This document shows positions 8,019-17,151 of a DNA stretch of 37,778 bases, in pieces. Within the stretch, counting starts at the first letter, position 1; every line of letters begins with the position of its first letter. Both the position numbers and the translations under genes were made by a program. The notes beneath the pieces are model-generated. The model made no database searches. It had not been told where the DNA came from and was given only the letters and a program-made list of their open reading frames with translations. The DNA lies in assembly GCA_944390995.1 (NCBI GenBank), contig CALXSA010000009.1, positions 1-37,778 on the forward strand, in the 5' to 3' direction. This DNA comes from an uncultured Clostridia bacterium. GTDB taxonomy: Bacteria; Bacillota_A; Clostridia; TANB77; CAG-508.

Positions 8019-8732
8019 TTACCTAGCTTCTTTAAGATATTCATAATCTATTACTCCAGAATATTTAGGTATAGTAATATTATCCACCTTTGTGATTGTT
8101 GCTGTATTGCCTGCCTCACTAATAGCATCTAATATTGAACCAACTCTTGAAAGTCCACCATAAAGTAGGCTTTGAGAACCTATCGCCCTTATTACAAATG
8201 GAGAACCAACTCTTTCTCCGTTAATTTTAATTATATTGCCTTCACACGTAATTGAAGAAGTAGGAACAATTCTTTGTCCGTTTATTTCTATTGCCTCTGC
8301 TCCAGCATTTTTTAATTCATTTACCACCCTTTGAATATCACTATAATGTATAAGCTGGTAACTTAGTCCTATACTGCTATTTTGTTCTGCTGCATCTTGT
8401 AAAACAACTTCTACTCCGTCACCCACTACATCTGTTGTACCTAATAACATGTTATTCTCTTTAAGCTCTTGTTCTTTTGTCTCTGCTGTAGCATCATTTT
8501 GCGTTGCCTCTACTCTCACTTGTTCCAACTCTTTTTGTGCATTTTCCAAATTCCTTAAAGCCTCATCATATCTATCTTTCATTCTTAAAACCTGGTCTCT
8601 TAGCTCATTATCCGCCAAAGTTTGTGAAACAGTTGAATTTGCAGAATTCATTGTTCTTATCTGCACACATAAAGCAACTGTAAGTAATAAACACATCACC
8701 CCTAATGTAATTGCAATCTGCTTCTTGTTCAT
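8019..8732 (-). CDS. DUF881 family protein (YlxW/YlxX type), paralogue
   Basis: This 237-residue protein has the same layout as its downstream neighbour: N-terminal membrane anchor (~6-25), coiled coil with alternating charge (~40-90), and a DUF881 domain containing VNELKNAGAEAIEINGQR and a IPKYSGVIDYEYL end. Its similarity to the next gene shows a tandem duplication, also present in B. subtilis (ylxW, ylxX). It lies 60 bp after divIB. Confidence 0.88.
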   Translation of the reverse strand: MNKKQIAITLGVMCLLLTVALCVQIRTMNSANSTVSQTLADNELRDQVLRMKDRYDEALRNLENAQKELEQVRVEATQNDATAETKEQELKENNMLLGTTDVVGDGVEVVLQDAAEQNSSIGLSYQLIHYSDIQRVVNELKNAGAEAIEINGQRIVPTSSITCEGNIIKINGERVGSPFVIRAIGSQSLLYGGLSRVGSILDAISEAGNTATITKVDNITIPKYSGVIDYEYLKEAR

Positions 8733-8792
8733 AATTGTTCACATTCCTTTCTAAGTTTATGGCCAAGGTTGAAATTTTGTAATTTTTTCACC

Positions 8793-10181
8793 CTAAACCT
8801 TTTCTCTAAAATACGGTCTATCAGTATTCAAGTCCATATTCAAGTACAAAATTCCTTCATTTTTCTTTTCTTCCTCTAAAATTTGGTCTATCCATAACAT
8901 CTTTGTACTCAAATTAGTTGCATCTCCAAAGTAAATTTGCTTTTTCTGAGTTTGTAAATTTAAAATATAATTCGATTTATCAGACATATCAATTTGAGTA
9001 ATTAAATTCTTTAAATTATTGCCACTACTTGAAGCCGCTTCCATAATTTTCAATACATCATTCAATCTCTCCAAATCTGCTGTGTCTAGTCTGTTTCCTT
9101 CCTTTATGTTCTCATCAGGAGTTTCATATCCAGTCAAAATTGGAACAGCAGCCTCTTGGTTTGTAATTTCCAAAATATATCCTTGATTATTAATATATGC
9201 ATAAGCATTTCCAAATTTAATCATATATGTTGTTTTTCTTTCACTTACCACAATACTTATTTTATCTGGTAAGTCTCTATGTATATCTACTGTATCAATA
9301 TATGCATTTTGCTTTATACTTTCACTCACATCGCTTGTCCTAAAACTAAACATGTTCTGGTCTATAGTTATACCAGACAAACTAATAATAGTCTCTGACG
9401 ATATTTTCGAATTTCCAAGTACTTCGACCTCTTTAATATTAAATATTGGAGACAACATTGCATAGATTGTTCCACCAATTATTATCGCAAGTATTGTTAT
9501 CCATTTAATTACCTTTAATACTAATTTCCTCTTTTTTCTAGACTTTTCGCGTCTTTTTATTTCTTCTTCACTTAGTGGCGTATTTATATTTACTGTTTGC
9601 AACCTTTCCCCATCTGAAGTAACTCTACCGCTTTTCTGCATACCCTGCTGCCTTTTCCCATTATTTTGCTTTGCCCTTTGTCCATTTCTATTGCCGTTTC
9701 CATTCTTAGTCTCCTGCATCCTTCTGTTACTATTTAACTTTACTTGTGAACGTTTTCCTCTGTTAACATTTTCCTGTGTACGCTTATTTCTTCCTGAATT
9801 TCTCTTTTCTGCATCATCTTCATAATTCTGCATGTATTTAGATTGAATTATTATATTGTCTTCATACTCAACATCTATAATCTCGTTACTTTTTGCATTT
9901 TTCTTTCTATTATTTTTTTCATTTTGCCTACTTCTATTATTACTTCTGCTACTTCCCTTTTTATTAGCACTTCTACTATTTTTTTCACCAGTTCTACCGC
10001 CATTCTTATTTTTTACTTTCTTAGATATATCCTCCGGCTCGTCTAACCTCTTTAACCCTATAACTATCTCCTCATCAAAACTAAATCTATCATCTTTTGT
10101 TTCTTGGGTATTCTTTTCTCTATTTCGAGCCCTCTTGGCAGTACTTTTCTTTTTGACACTCTCTTTAGTCCCTCTTGGCAT
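8793..10181 (-). CDS. divIB: Cell division protein FtsQ/DivIB
   Basis: This 462-residue protein has one membrane helix (about residues 218-244, VLKVIKWITILAIIIGGTIY) followed by an extracytoplasmic POTRA domain starting FNIKEVEVLGNSKISSETI and a beta domain with the VSERKTTYMIKFGNAYAYIN segment. It belongs to the divisome sub-complex with FtsL and FtsB. The cytoplasmic N-terminus is very long (over 200 residues), low-complexity, and rich in Arg, Lys, Asn and Gly; many clostridial DivIB proteins have shorter basic tails. The start codon directly follows the murA stop codon (TAA-ATG), so the two are translationally coupled. Confidence 0.9.
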   Translation of the reverse strand: MPRGTKESVKKKSTAKRARNREKNTQETKDDRFSFDEEIVIGLKRLDEPEDISKKVKNKNGGRTGEKNSRSANKKGSSRSNNRSRQNEKNNRKKNAKSNEIIDVEYEDNIIIQSKYMQNYEDDAEKRNSGRNKRTQENVNRGKRSQVKLNSNRRMQETKNGNGNRNGQRAKQNNGKRQQGMQKSGRVTSDGERLQTVNINTPLSEEEIKRREKSRKKRKLVLKVIKWITILAIIIGGTIYAMLSPIFNIKEVEVLGNSKISSETIISLSGITIDQNMFSFRTSDVSESIKQNAYIDTVDIHRDLPDKISIVVSERKTTYMIKFGNAYAYINNQGYILEITNQEAAVPILTGYETPDENIKEGNRLDTADLERLNDVLKIMEAASSSGNNLKNLITQIDMSDKSNYILNLQTQKKQIYFGDATNLSTKMLWIDQILEEEKKNEGILYLNMDLNTDRPYFREKV

Positions 10182-11438
10182 TTAATCACCTTCTTTTAAT
10201 GATATATTTGCTCCAAGCTTTCTTAGCTTTTCATCTAATCTCTCATAGCCCCTTAATATATATTCAACATCTGTAACCTCAGTTTTTCCCTTAGCCGCTA
10301 GTGCTGCTGTAACCAAAGCTGCTCCTCCTCTTAAATCTGTACTTACCACCTTAGCTCCAGACAATCTTCTTACACCTTTTATAATCGCTGTTTTTCCCTC
10401 AATTGTTATCTTTGCCCCCATCTTCTTTAGCTCTGCCATATACTTGTATCTATTTTCAAAAATATTCTCAACAATAACCGAAGTTCCCCTAGACAATGTA
10501 AGCATTGCTCCAAACACAGACTGCATATCTGTTGGAAAACCAGGATATGGCATTGTTTTAATATCTACCGCCTTAAGCTTCTTAGGTGCAACCAAAATAA
10601 CACTATTATCCTTCTCATCAACTAAGCAGCCACTCTCCTCCAGCTTATTAAGCACAGGAATAATGTGTTCCGGTCTGCAATTATTTAACTTAATCTTTCC
10701 ACCTGTAACCGCTGTCATGCAAAGAAGACTTCCAGCCTCAATCCTATCAGGCATAATCTTATAACTAATACTCTTAAGATTCTTAACACCAGTTATTTTC
10801 ACATTGCTAGTGCCAGCCCCCTCAATTTTTGCTCCCATGCTATTTAAGCAATTCGCTAAATCTACAATCTCAGGCTCCATTGCAGCATTAGAAATATTAG
10901 TAACACCCTCTGCATAAACCGACGCAAGTATAATGTTTTCAGTAGCTCCGACGCTTGGAAAGTCTAAGTCGATATTAGCCCCTACTATTTTATCACATTT
11001 ACATACAATAAATCCAGCATTTTCTGTAATATTTACACCTAATTTTTCAAAACTTTTTAAATGAAGGTCAATTGGCCTTGCTCCAATGTCACATCCACCT
11101 GGATATGAAAACGTTACTTCTTTAAATCTACCTAGTATCGCACCTGCTAAAATTACTGTAGAACGCATTTGATGCATTAAATGCTCTGGGATTTCTTTTT
11201 TGGTAATATTCTTTGAATTAACCTCAACTTTTCCTTTGTTCTTTTTTACTTTGCAACCCAAAAATTTTAAAATTTCTTGCGTAATTCTTGTATCTCTTAT
11301 CTCTGGCACATTATATAACTTTGTTATTCCAGGGTTTAGTATGCTTGACGCTAATATTGGAAGCGACGCATTTTTTGAACCTGACACATCCACTTCTCCC
11401 CCTAACCTTCTTCCTCCTTCTATTATGTAACTAGGCAT
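10182..11438 (-). CDS. murA: UDP-N-acetylglucosamine 1-carboxyvinyltransferase MurA
   Basis: This 418-residue enzyme transfers enolpyruvate from phosphoenolpyruvate to UDP-GlcNAc, the first committed step of peptidoglycan synthesis. It shows the N-terminal GGRRLGGEVDVSGSKNA, the catalytic-loop PGGCDIGARPIDLHL with Cys116 (fosfomycin target), and DRIEAGS, PGFPTDMQ and DLRGGAALV motifs. An upstream in-frame ATG exists at 11456, but only the ATG at 11438 is preceded by a ribosome binding site (AAAGGA, nine bases away). It heads the dcw segment here and has an extended -10 promoter. Confidence 0.95.
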   Translation of the reverse strand: MPSYIIEGGRRLGGEVDVSGSKNASLPILASSILNPGITKLYNVPEIRDTRITQEILKFLGCKVKKNKGKVEVNSKNITKKEIPEHLMHQMRSTVILAGAILGRFKEVTFSYPGGCDIGARPIDLHLKSFEKLGVNITENAGFIVCKCDKIVGANIDLDFPSVGATENIILASVYAEGVTNISNAAMEPEIVDLANCLNSMGAKIEGAGTSNVKITGVKNLKSISYKIMPDRIEAGSLLCMTAVTGGKIKLNNCRPEHIIPVLNKLEESGCLVDEKDNSVILVAPKKLKAVDIKTMPYPGFPTDMQSVFGAMLTLSRGTSVIVENIFENRYKYMAELKKMGAKITIEGKTAIIKGVRRLSGAKVVSTDLRGGAALVTAALAAKGKTEVTDVEYILRGYERLDEKLRKLGANISLKEGD

Positions 11439-11467
11439 TCTTCTCATTCCTTTCATGTTAAAATTTA

Positions 11468-11476
11468 ATTATAGCA
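11468..11476 (-). promoter_or_regulatory. Extended -10 promoter of murA
   Basis: The minus strand reads TGCTATAAT just upstream of murA: a perfect -10 TATAAT with the TGN extension. No good -35 is seen at 16-18 bp, consistent with an extended -10 promoter. Confidence 0.6.
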
Positions 11477-11538
11477 AATCGTCCTTTTTTAAGACTACTT
11501 TTTCCTATACAAAAACTTTACTTTTCATTTTTGCTATA

Positions 11539-11561
11539 TTTTATGTTTTCTTAACATAAAA
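11539..11561. repeat. Short perfect inverted repeat upstream of murA
   Basis: TTTTATGTT and AACATAAAA (9 bp each) enclose a 5-base loop, 66-88 bp upstream of the murA -10. There is no T run on the minus strand, so it is not a clear terminator for the SIR2 gene. It could be an operator or a weak bidirectional hairpin. Confidence 0.4.
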
Positions 11562-11618
11562 GGTGATTATGCTTTTTGGTTGAATAAATGAAAATATTAA
11601 CTTTTTCTATAAAAAGTA

Positions 11619-11647
11619 TAGACTTTTTGAATAGAATTCTATATAAT
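11619..11647 (+). promoter_or_regulatory. Plus-strand promoter facing the SIR2 3' end
   Basis: TAGACT (11619-11624), a 17-bp spacer and a perfect TATAAT (11642-11647) form a sigma-A-like promoter. It points into the tandem repeats at 11681-11772 and then antisense into the end of the SIR2 gene. No plus-strand protein gene follows. AT-rich DNA can give chance matches, so this is tentative. Confidence 0.4.
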
Positions 11648-11680
11648 ATATATATTAAATTATGTAGTGCTAATAAGAGA

Positions 11681-11772
11681 GGTGTTCAAATTGTTGAATG
11701 CTTATTCTTAGGTGTACTATTGCAATGGACTTCAAGGGTTTTCTATTTCTGGTGTTCTACTGTTGAATGCTA
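11681..11772. repeat. Three imperfect ~22-bp direct repeats at the island's 3' edge
   Basis: Copies begin with GGTGT at 11681, 11711 and 11751; the first and third share GGTGTTC and TTGAATGCT, and the middle one is degenerate. The third overlaps the SIR2 stop. Read on the minus strand after that stop, the frame continues open to about 11670 and repeats the residues SIQQ. This could be a worn duplication of the gene end or a site left by insertion of the operon. No matching repeat was found beside the other end of the operon. Confidence 0.5.
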
Positions 11773-13355
11773 CGACTTAGAAAGCTCTTTTTTCCATATT
11801 TCAAATAATCATATATTCTAATTGCCCTTCTTAAATTACTTTTTAAACTATTATTATTGCTTTCAAGTATATTGTTATCTTTTTGAAAAATTTCTATTAA
11901 TATTTTTTCCAAGTCATTCACATTTATTTTTTCTTCTTCTAGATGAGCTATTTTATCTAAAGCATATTCCCAATTATTTTTATGTTCTTGCCATATCTGA
12001 TTAACAGAATTGTATTTCATTCTATGTCTGTTATTTTTTATACTTTTGCTAATAATACTATCAAAATTATTATTTAGTGCAATTTCTTCTAATTCTTCAT
12101 GTTTCTTATTCGTTTCACTTAGGTATTTATTTAATGGTAATCTATTTGAATTTTCTCTTTGAAGTTTTAAAGCTATTTGCTCAAGTATATCGTCAGTCTT
12201 AAACCTTTTATCATTCATAACTATATCTCTGTACCATTCGTTTGCTGAAAATCCTTTTAGTCCTTCAAATGCAACTTCTTTTATTTTCCCTATTGCCATA
12301 ACTAACTCATCATCTTTAATTCTTTCATCTTCAATATTTCCTACTTTAATGGTATTTGTAGGTTCATTCGTTATAACAAAATTATATAACTCATCTTTAT
12401 AATATCTTAAAATTTTTGCCGGAATTTTATTTTTCTTTTTAGCTAACTCATCATATAATATAGAAAAATCATTCATTTTTATTTTTGTCATTTCTAAAAA
12501 TTTTTCTTCTATTTTCATTGTATACTCACTTGTTTCGTACGTTTCTATATCCTTATCATACTCTATAAATATAAACCTATCTTTTAATGCAGCAACCTTC
12601 TCTGCATCTAGACATCTAATGATAGAATTTAGAATATTTTGTATATTCATATCACTTATTGAATAACCTATAAATATAATTGGATGTTCTATAAATATTG
12701 TCATTAATTTTGCTGCTAAATAATTTCTTCTTTCTTCAAATTCTTTATAATCTTTACTGTTTATTATTATACTTTTTGGTTCCTCTATAGTTCCATGAAT
12801 TTTATAGATTTCACCTATTCCTTGTATTCCTGAAAATATTAATTCATCTTGCCCTACATATCTTTTATATCCTTCAAAATTCTTTTCGAAAAAGTCGTCA
12901 TAATTTGTTGTTATAATACCAGATATACTCTTTATCGATAATTTTCTTAATTTAACTACTTCTTCAAAATAATCACTTACAATATTAGAATGTTTTTTTA
13001 TATACATCGCTATTTCTGCTTTGAATGGTGATGTGCTTTCTTTTCTTACTTTGTCCAAATAATACGTATCAAGACTCCTAATACTTCTTTCATTTTTGAA
13101 CCATAAATTATTAAAATCTATTTCAATTAATTCTGCAATTTTAGGATATAACTCATTTTCATTTATTATTAACTGTCTTGCTTTATTTTCATATGCTGCA
13201 AATGCAAATTCATCATCTGAAATTTTATTTATAAATATTTCTAATAATCCTTTCCAACTAGGCAAATTATAATATCTTCTTGTAAGCCCTGAACCAACAA
13301 ACAAAAATGGTGTTGTTGTAAAACCTTTTACCGTTTCTTTTAAATTTTTTTCCAT
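11757..13355 (-). CDS. SIR2-domain protein, probable NAD-consuming defence effector
   Basis: This 532-residue protein has an N-terminal SIR2 (NAD-binding) domain: FVGSGLTRRY at ~18-27, ITTNYDDFF (~148-156), the IYKIHG His motif (~183-188) and FIGYSISDMN (~228-237). The remaining ~290 residues are helical, charged and not recognised. Stand-alone bacterial SIR2 proteins of this kind act in phage defence by depleting NAD; that role is inferred from the family. It is the last of four co-directional genes, 64 bp after the helicase. A GTG start at 13364 is possible, but the ATG at 13355 has better spacing from AGGATGTG. Direct repeats overlap its stop. Confidence 0.85.
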   Translation of the reverse strand: MEKNLKETVKGFTTTPFLFVGSGLTRRYYNLPSWKGLLEIFINKISDDEFAFAAYENKARQLIINENELYPKIAELIEIDFNNLWFKNERSIRSLDTYYLDKVRKESTSPFKAEIAMYIKKHSNIVSDYFEEVVKLRKLSIKSISGIITTNYDDFFEKNFEGYKRYVGQDELIFSGIQGIGEIYKIHGTIEEPKSIIINSKDYKEFEERRNYLAAKLMTIFIEHPIIFIGYSISDMNIQNILNSIIRCLDAEKVAALKDRFIFIEYDKDIETYETSEYTMKIEEKFLEMTKIKMNDFSILYDELAKKKNKIPAKILRYYKDELYNFVITNEPTNTIKVGNIEDERIKDDELVMAIGKIKEVAFEGLKGFSANEWYRDIVMNDKRFKTDDILEQIALKLQRENSNRLPLNKYLSETNKKHEELEEIALNNNFDSIISKSIKNNRHRMKYNSVNQIWQEHKNNWEYALDKIAHLEEEKINVNDLEKILIEIFQKDNNILESNNNSLKSNLRRAIRIYDYLKYGKKSFLSRSIQQ

Positions 13356-13419
13356 ATATTTCACATCCTATACTTAATGATATTCTCTTATATTAATTTC
13401 TTTTGTTTTCTATATTCTT

Positions 13420-15573
13420 TCACAACTTCTCTTGCATACCTTCTACATCTATACAATCTTCTCTAAACTGTTTTTGCAATAATTCTTTTGGTATCATAAA
13501 ATTGTATTTTCCATTTTTTTGTAATAAGTCTGGTATTTCAAACTCCTGTTTATTTATTTTCTTGTACTTCAAATTTTCTACTATTTCTTCCACTTCTTCT
13601 TTACTCTTTTTGGTTTTTATTTGAGTAAAAATTGGAACTCCTGCTCTATAATAAACTTGGTTTTCTATTCCCTCTTGTTTCAAGCTAAATTCGAGTGCTA
13701 GCATCTCCCTTGTTCCAAGCCATGGAAATACCCCATACACTCCATTCACAATTGTTACAATTTTATCTTGCAATATATTTGCTCTCATTGCTATATTTCT
13801 TAGTTCTCTTAATTTTTTCAAACTATTATCATCTAAATATCTATATTCTTCTGTTTCTTCCAAAACTTCTTTCATTTTATTCATAATTCTAGTATTTACA
13901 AATATATTTCCATCATCATTCCATGCTATTTTTGAAATTCCACCAACTTTTTTAACAAATATTTGTCTTTTTTCTTCGTTAATATCTACTACTTTCCATG
14001 TAAATCCTGCTAGCCCAAATTGTTGTCCTATTATATATGGTGTTTGAACTGTTCCTATTTCTTGTGCACCACTTCTTACTGAATATTCTATTGGTGTGCT
14101 AAATACAGAAAAAAATTGAAAATTATTTACCTTTCTTTCTCCTTGCATTCCTATCAACAAATTACCCTCTTCGTCTTTTTCTAGCTCTTTCTTTTCTAAT
14201 AAATATCTTAACAATTTCTGATAATCTTCTTTTTGAATTTTATTAAATGCTGTTAATGTTAATATTTGTTTTGCTAATTCTTTTGGGCTTACTGCTCCTA
14301 CTCCAAATAGATAGCTCATTGTTTGATGATATAGAAGTGAATATGGGAAATCATTTTTTTCCATTGGCTCTATCCATTTTTCTTTTAAGTATAGCTCTAT
14401 AATTGCAATACATTTTATAAATTCCCAGTCAAACATTTGATAAAATTCTTTTGGCTTACTATTCTTTTCTTCTTTGAATAGAAATAGCATTTGTGCTGGC
14501 TGTCCTCTTCTTCCGCTTCTACCGAGTCTTTGAACAAAACTTGATACTGAAAATGGCGAACCTGTTTGCACAATTCTATCTAATTTTCCCAAATCTATAC
14601 CAAGTTCTAATGTGACTGTTGCTCCAGTTACTGCATTTTCTTCTTCTGATTTCATTTGCTCTTCTGCCTGTGTTCTAAGCGATGTTGAAATATTTGCATG
14701 ATGCACATAATATATGTCTTTTGTATTTCTCATTTTTGCAATTTTCTTTAAATGTGCTATATTATCTTCTACTTCTGCCTTTGAATTAGAGAAAATAATA
14801 CATTTTTTATTTAATGTTTTTTCATATAATTCTCTATAATAATCTAAGATTGAAGTTTCATTTTCTTTTTCTTCTATTCCATAATATTTTACTCCTAACC
14901 TTATTTTTCTTTTTTCTTCTGGCACATTGGGTATTGTACATTTTCGCTTTGTCCCAGAGCATAGCCATTTTTTAGCAAGCTCATAATTTCCCAGTGTAGC
15001 AGAAAGTCCTATTCTTCTTGGTTCTTTCCCAATTATTCTTTGTATCCTCTCTAAAATACATAAAGTTTGAAGACCTCTATCATCATTCATAAAATAATGA
15101 ACTTCATCTATTACAATATATCTTAAATCCGAAAAGAGTTTTATTATATTTCCAGAATTTCTCATAAGCATAGCCTCTAAAGATTCCGGAGTAGTTTGAA
15201 TAATGCCTTTCGGATTTCTTATTAGTTTTTCTTTAGAATTTTGTGATACATCGCCATGCCATTTTGTTACTTGTATATCTGTTTCTTTTAGCATATCTTC
15301 AATTCTTAGAAACTGGTCATTTATTAATGCTTTTAATGGACTAATATATAAGACTGCAACAGATTTGCTTGGTCTCTCATATATATTTGTTAAGATTGGC
15401 AAAAAAGCTGCCTCTGTTTTTCCTGATGCAGTTCCAGAAGACAATAAGACATTATCTTCTGTATTTAGTATCAAGTCACAGGCAGCTACTTGTATTGGTC
15501 TTATTTCTGACCAACCATTTTGATAAATATATTCTTGTATGAATGGTGCTAATCTTTCAAATACACTTTGCAT
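13420..15573 (-). CDS. DEAD/DEAH-box helicase, Lhr/BrxH-like
   Basis: This 717-residue superfamily 2 helicase has motif I TASGKTEAA (48-56), Ia YISPLKAL, TTPES, motif II DEVH (156-159), motif III SATLG (191-195) and motif VI QRLGRSGRRG (~345). The order and the Lhr-like C-terminal half (KVVDINEEKRQIFVKK segment) match helicases that accompany BrxD-type ATPases in BREX systems (BrxHI) and in TerB-linked clusters. It probably moves along or remodels nucleic acid for the ATPase next door. AGGAGGG lies about 13 bases before the ATG, rather far. The gene is intact with no in-frame CGG. It is 120 bp after the brxD-like gene. Confidence 0.9.
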   Translation of the reverse strand: MQSVFERLAPFIQEYIYQNGWSEIRPIQVAACDLILNTEDNVLLSSGTASGKTEAAFLPILTNIYERPSKSVAVLYISPLKALINDQFLRIEDMLKETDIQVTKWHGDVSQNSKEKLIRNPKGIIQTTPESLEAMLMRNSGNIIKLFSDLRYIVIDEVHYFMNDDRGLQTLCILERIQRIIGKEPRRIGLSATLGNYELAKKWLCSGTKRKCTIPNVPEEKRKIRLGVKYYGIEEKENETSILDYYRELYEKTLNKKCIIFSNSKAEVEDNIAHLKKIAKMRNTKDIYYVHHANISTSLRTQAEEQMKSEEENAVTGATVTLELGIDLGKLDRIVQTGSPFSVSSFVQRLGRSGRRGQPAQMLFLFKEEKNSKPKEFYQMFDWEFIKCIAIIELYLKEKWIEPMEKNDFPYSLLYHQTMSYLFGVGAVSPKELAKQILTLTAFNKIQKEDYQKLLRYLLEKKELEKDEEGNLLIGMQGERKVNNFQFFSVFSTPIEYSVRSGAQEIGTVQTPYIIGQQFGLAGFTWKVVDINEEKRQIFVKKVGGISKIAWNDDGNIFVNTRIMNKMKEVLEETEEYRYLDDNSLKKLRELRNIAMRANILQDKIVTIVNGVYGVFPWLGTREMLALEFSLKQEGIENQVYYRAGVPIFTQIKTKKSKEEVEEIVENLKYKKINKQEFEIPDLLQKNGKYNFMIPKELLQKQFREDCIDVEGMQEKL

Positions 15574-15693
15574 TGCTAATTTCTTCCCTCCTAAGATTAC
15601 TTATTATGGCGGAAAAGAATTGATGTTTTTACACAATCCCAATTCTATTTCTAGTCTTATGTTGACACAGCTAAAATTATAATTCTTCGTTAA

Positions 15694-17017
15694 CTAAACT
15701 TCAAAATCTTCAAACTCTGTCATTTCCGCTTTCTCAGTTTCATCTCCTTGTGCAAATTCAAACTTCTCGTCACCGATTATATCTGCAATTTTTTTGTTTG
15801 GATTTTGATATAATATGTCTAGTAGTTCTATAAAATCTCTTATTACTTCTCTTGGTGTAATATTAGTATTAGCCCCCACTCTTTCATATTCTATTTTTAT
15901 GAAATCCATTAAATTCTCTTGAGTAAGTTCACTCTTATATTCATGTAAATCTGAATGTATGTCTCTTAATTTTTCTGTTAATATAAACATTTCGTCCGGT
16001 GTTAGCCTTTTCAGTCTTATAATTGGTGATAACAAATTAACAGTATCTTCTGATGCAAATTTTCCGTCTGTTAGTCTTGAACGCAATGCATCATAACTAA
16101 AGATACCTTTTCTAGTATCTTCTACACATTGCGGTGTTCCACCCATAATAATTCCTAGGTATTTTGCTTTTCCTTGCAATGTATCATTGTACATCATTAA
16201 AATCTTTTCATAATTATATTGCCTTGTAACTGATGTAGGTATTCTATATAGATTAACCAATTCATCTATTAGCATTAACAAACCTTTGTAGCCTGCATTT
16301 ACTAAAAATATAGCAAATAATTTTACATATTCATACCAATTGTCATCTGTAATTATAATGTTTATTCCAAGCTCATTTTTCGCCTCTGTTTTTGTCGCAT
16401 ACTCTCCTCTAAACCATTTTAATACTTTTGATTTTTTCTCATCATCAGCTTCCTCATATGCTTCATAATACATATTAATTACTTTCGCGAAATCAAATCC
16501 ATGTACCATTCCTTCTAGTTTAGAAATGTTTTCATATATCTTACTTTTTATTCTCTTAGAAAATTCATTTTTATCTGCATTTTCTCCCATTTCTTGCATA
16601 ACTTGCATTTTAATACCAGAAATCCATTTTTCCAATATTAATGGGAGAGCTTGTCCATCAGGTTTTGTTTTTGTTGACATGTTTTGTATTAGCTCTTTAT
16701 ATGTTGCTAGTCCTTGTCCTTTTGTTCCCATTAATCTTCTTTCTGGTGAAAGGTCTGCATCAATTACAACAAATCCTCTGTCCATAACATGTGTCCTTAT
16801 TGTTTGAAGTAAAAAACTCTTTCCGCTTCCATATCTTCCTACTAAAAATCTAAAGGTAGAGCCGCCATCTTCAATAATGTCTACATCTTTTAATAATGCT
16901 TTAATCTCTTGCTCTCTTCCTACCGCTATATAACCGAAGTCCTATTCTTGGCACAACGCCACCTTTTAAAGAATTCATTAAAGTTGTTGCTATTCTTCTT
17001 GGTACTTTTATTGACAT
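15694..17017 (-). CDS. brxD: BrxD-like ATP-binding protein, read through a +1 shift at CGG
   Basis: This is a P-loop protein of the BrxC/BrxD (DUF2791) type, 440 residues when joined across one +1 shift. The first frame runs from ATG 17017 (MSIKVPRRIATTLMNS...VVPRIGL) to a CGG codon at 16934-16936 and would stop 11 codons later. After one skipped base the second frame continues YIAVGREQEIKALL, Walker A GRYGSGKS (~60-67), DADLSPERRL, and Walker B LLMLIDELVNLY. Both halves match the family and the total length is normal. The second half alone lacks Walker A if started at its first ATG (16785), so the split model is not functional. It sits between the TerB and helicase genes. Symbol is by family similarity. 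Confidence 0.85.
16930..16936 (-). other. +1 frameshift site at CGG (brxD-like gene)
   Basis: Coding strand: CTT-CGG-T-TAT. The zero frame reaches CGG at 16934-16936; the downstream frame resumes at TAT (16930-16932). Either CGGT is decoded as four bases (Arg), or C is skipped and GGT is read as Gly, giving GLGYIAVGR. Confidence 0.85.
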
Positions 17018-17151
17018 ACTTAGTATCATTCCTCATTTAAAATATTTAGGTTTTTTAGGATTTACCTATAAACCTTAATTATACTTTTTATCTATTACTT
17101 CTACTAACTCACACTTTTGCTTTTTATGCTTAGTTTGCATCTTAACTTAAA

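Noticed and set aside
11681..11772. Type III toxin-antitoxin RNA repeat array
   Set aside because: Promoter plus tandem repeats resembled a ToxI-like RNA, but no toxin gene follows on the plus strand and the repeats are too degenerate.
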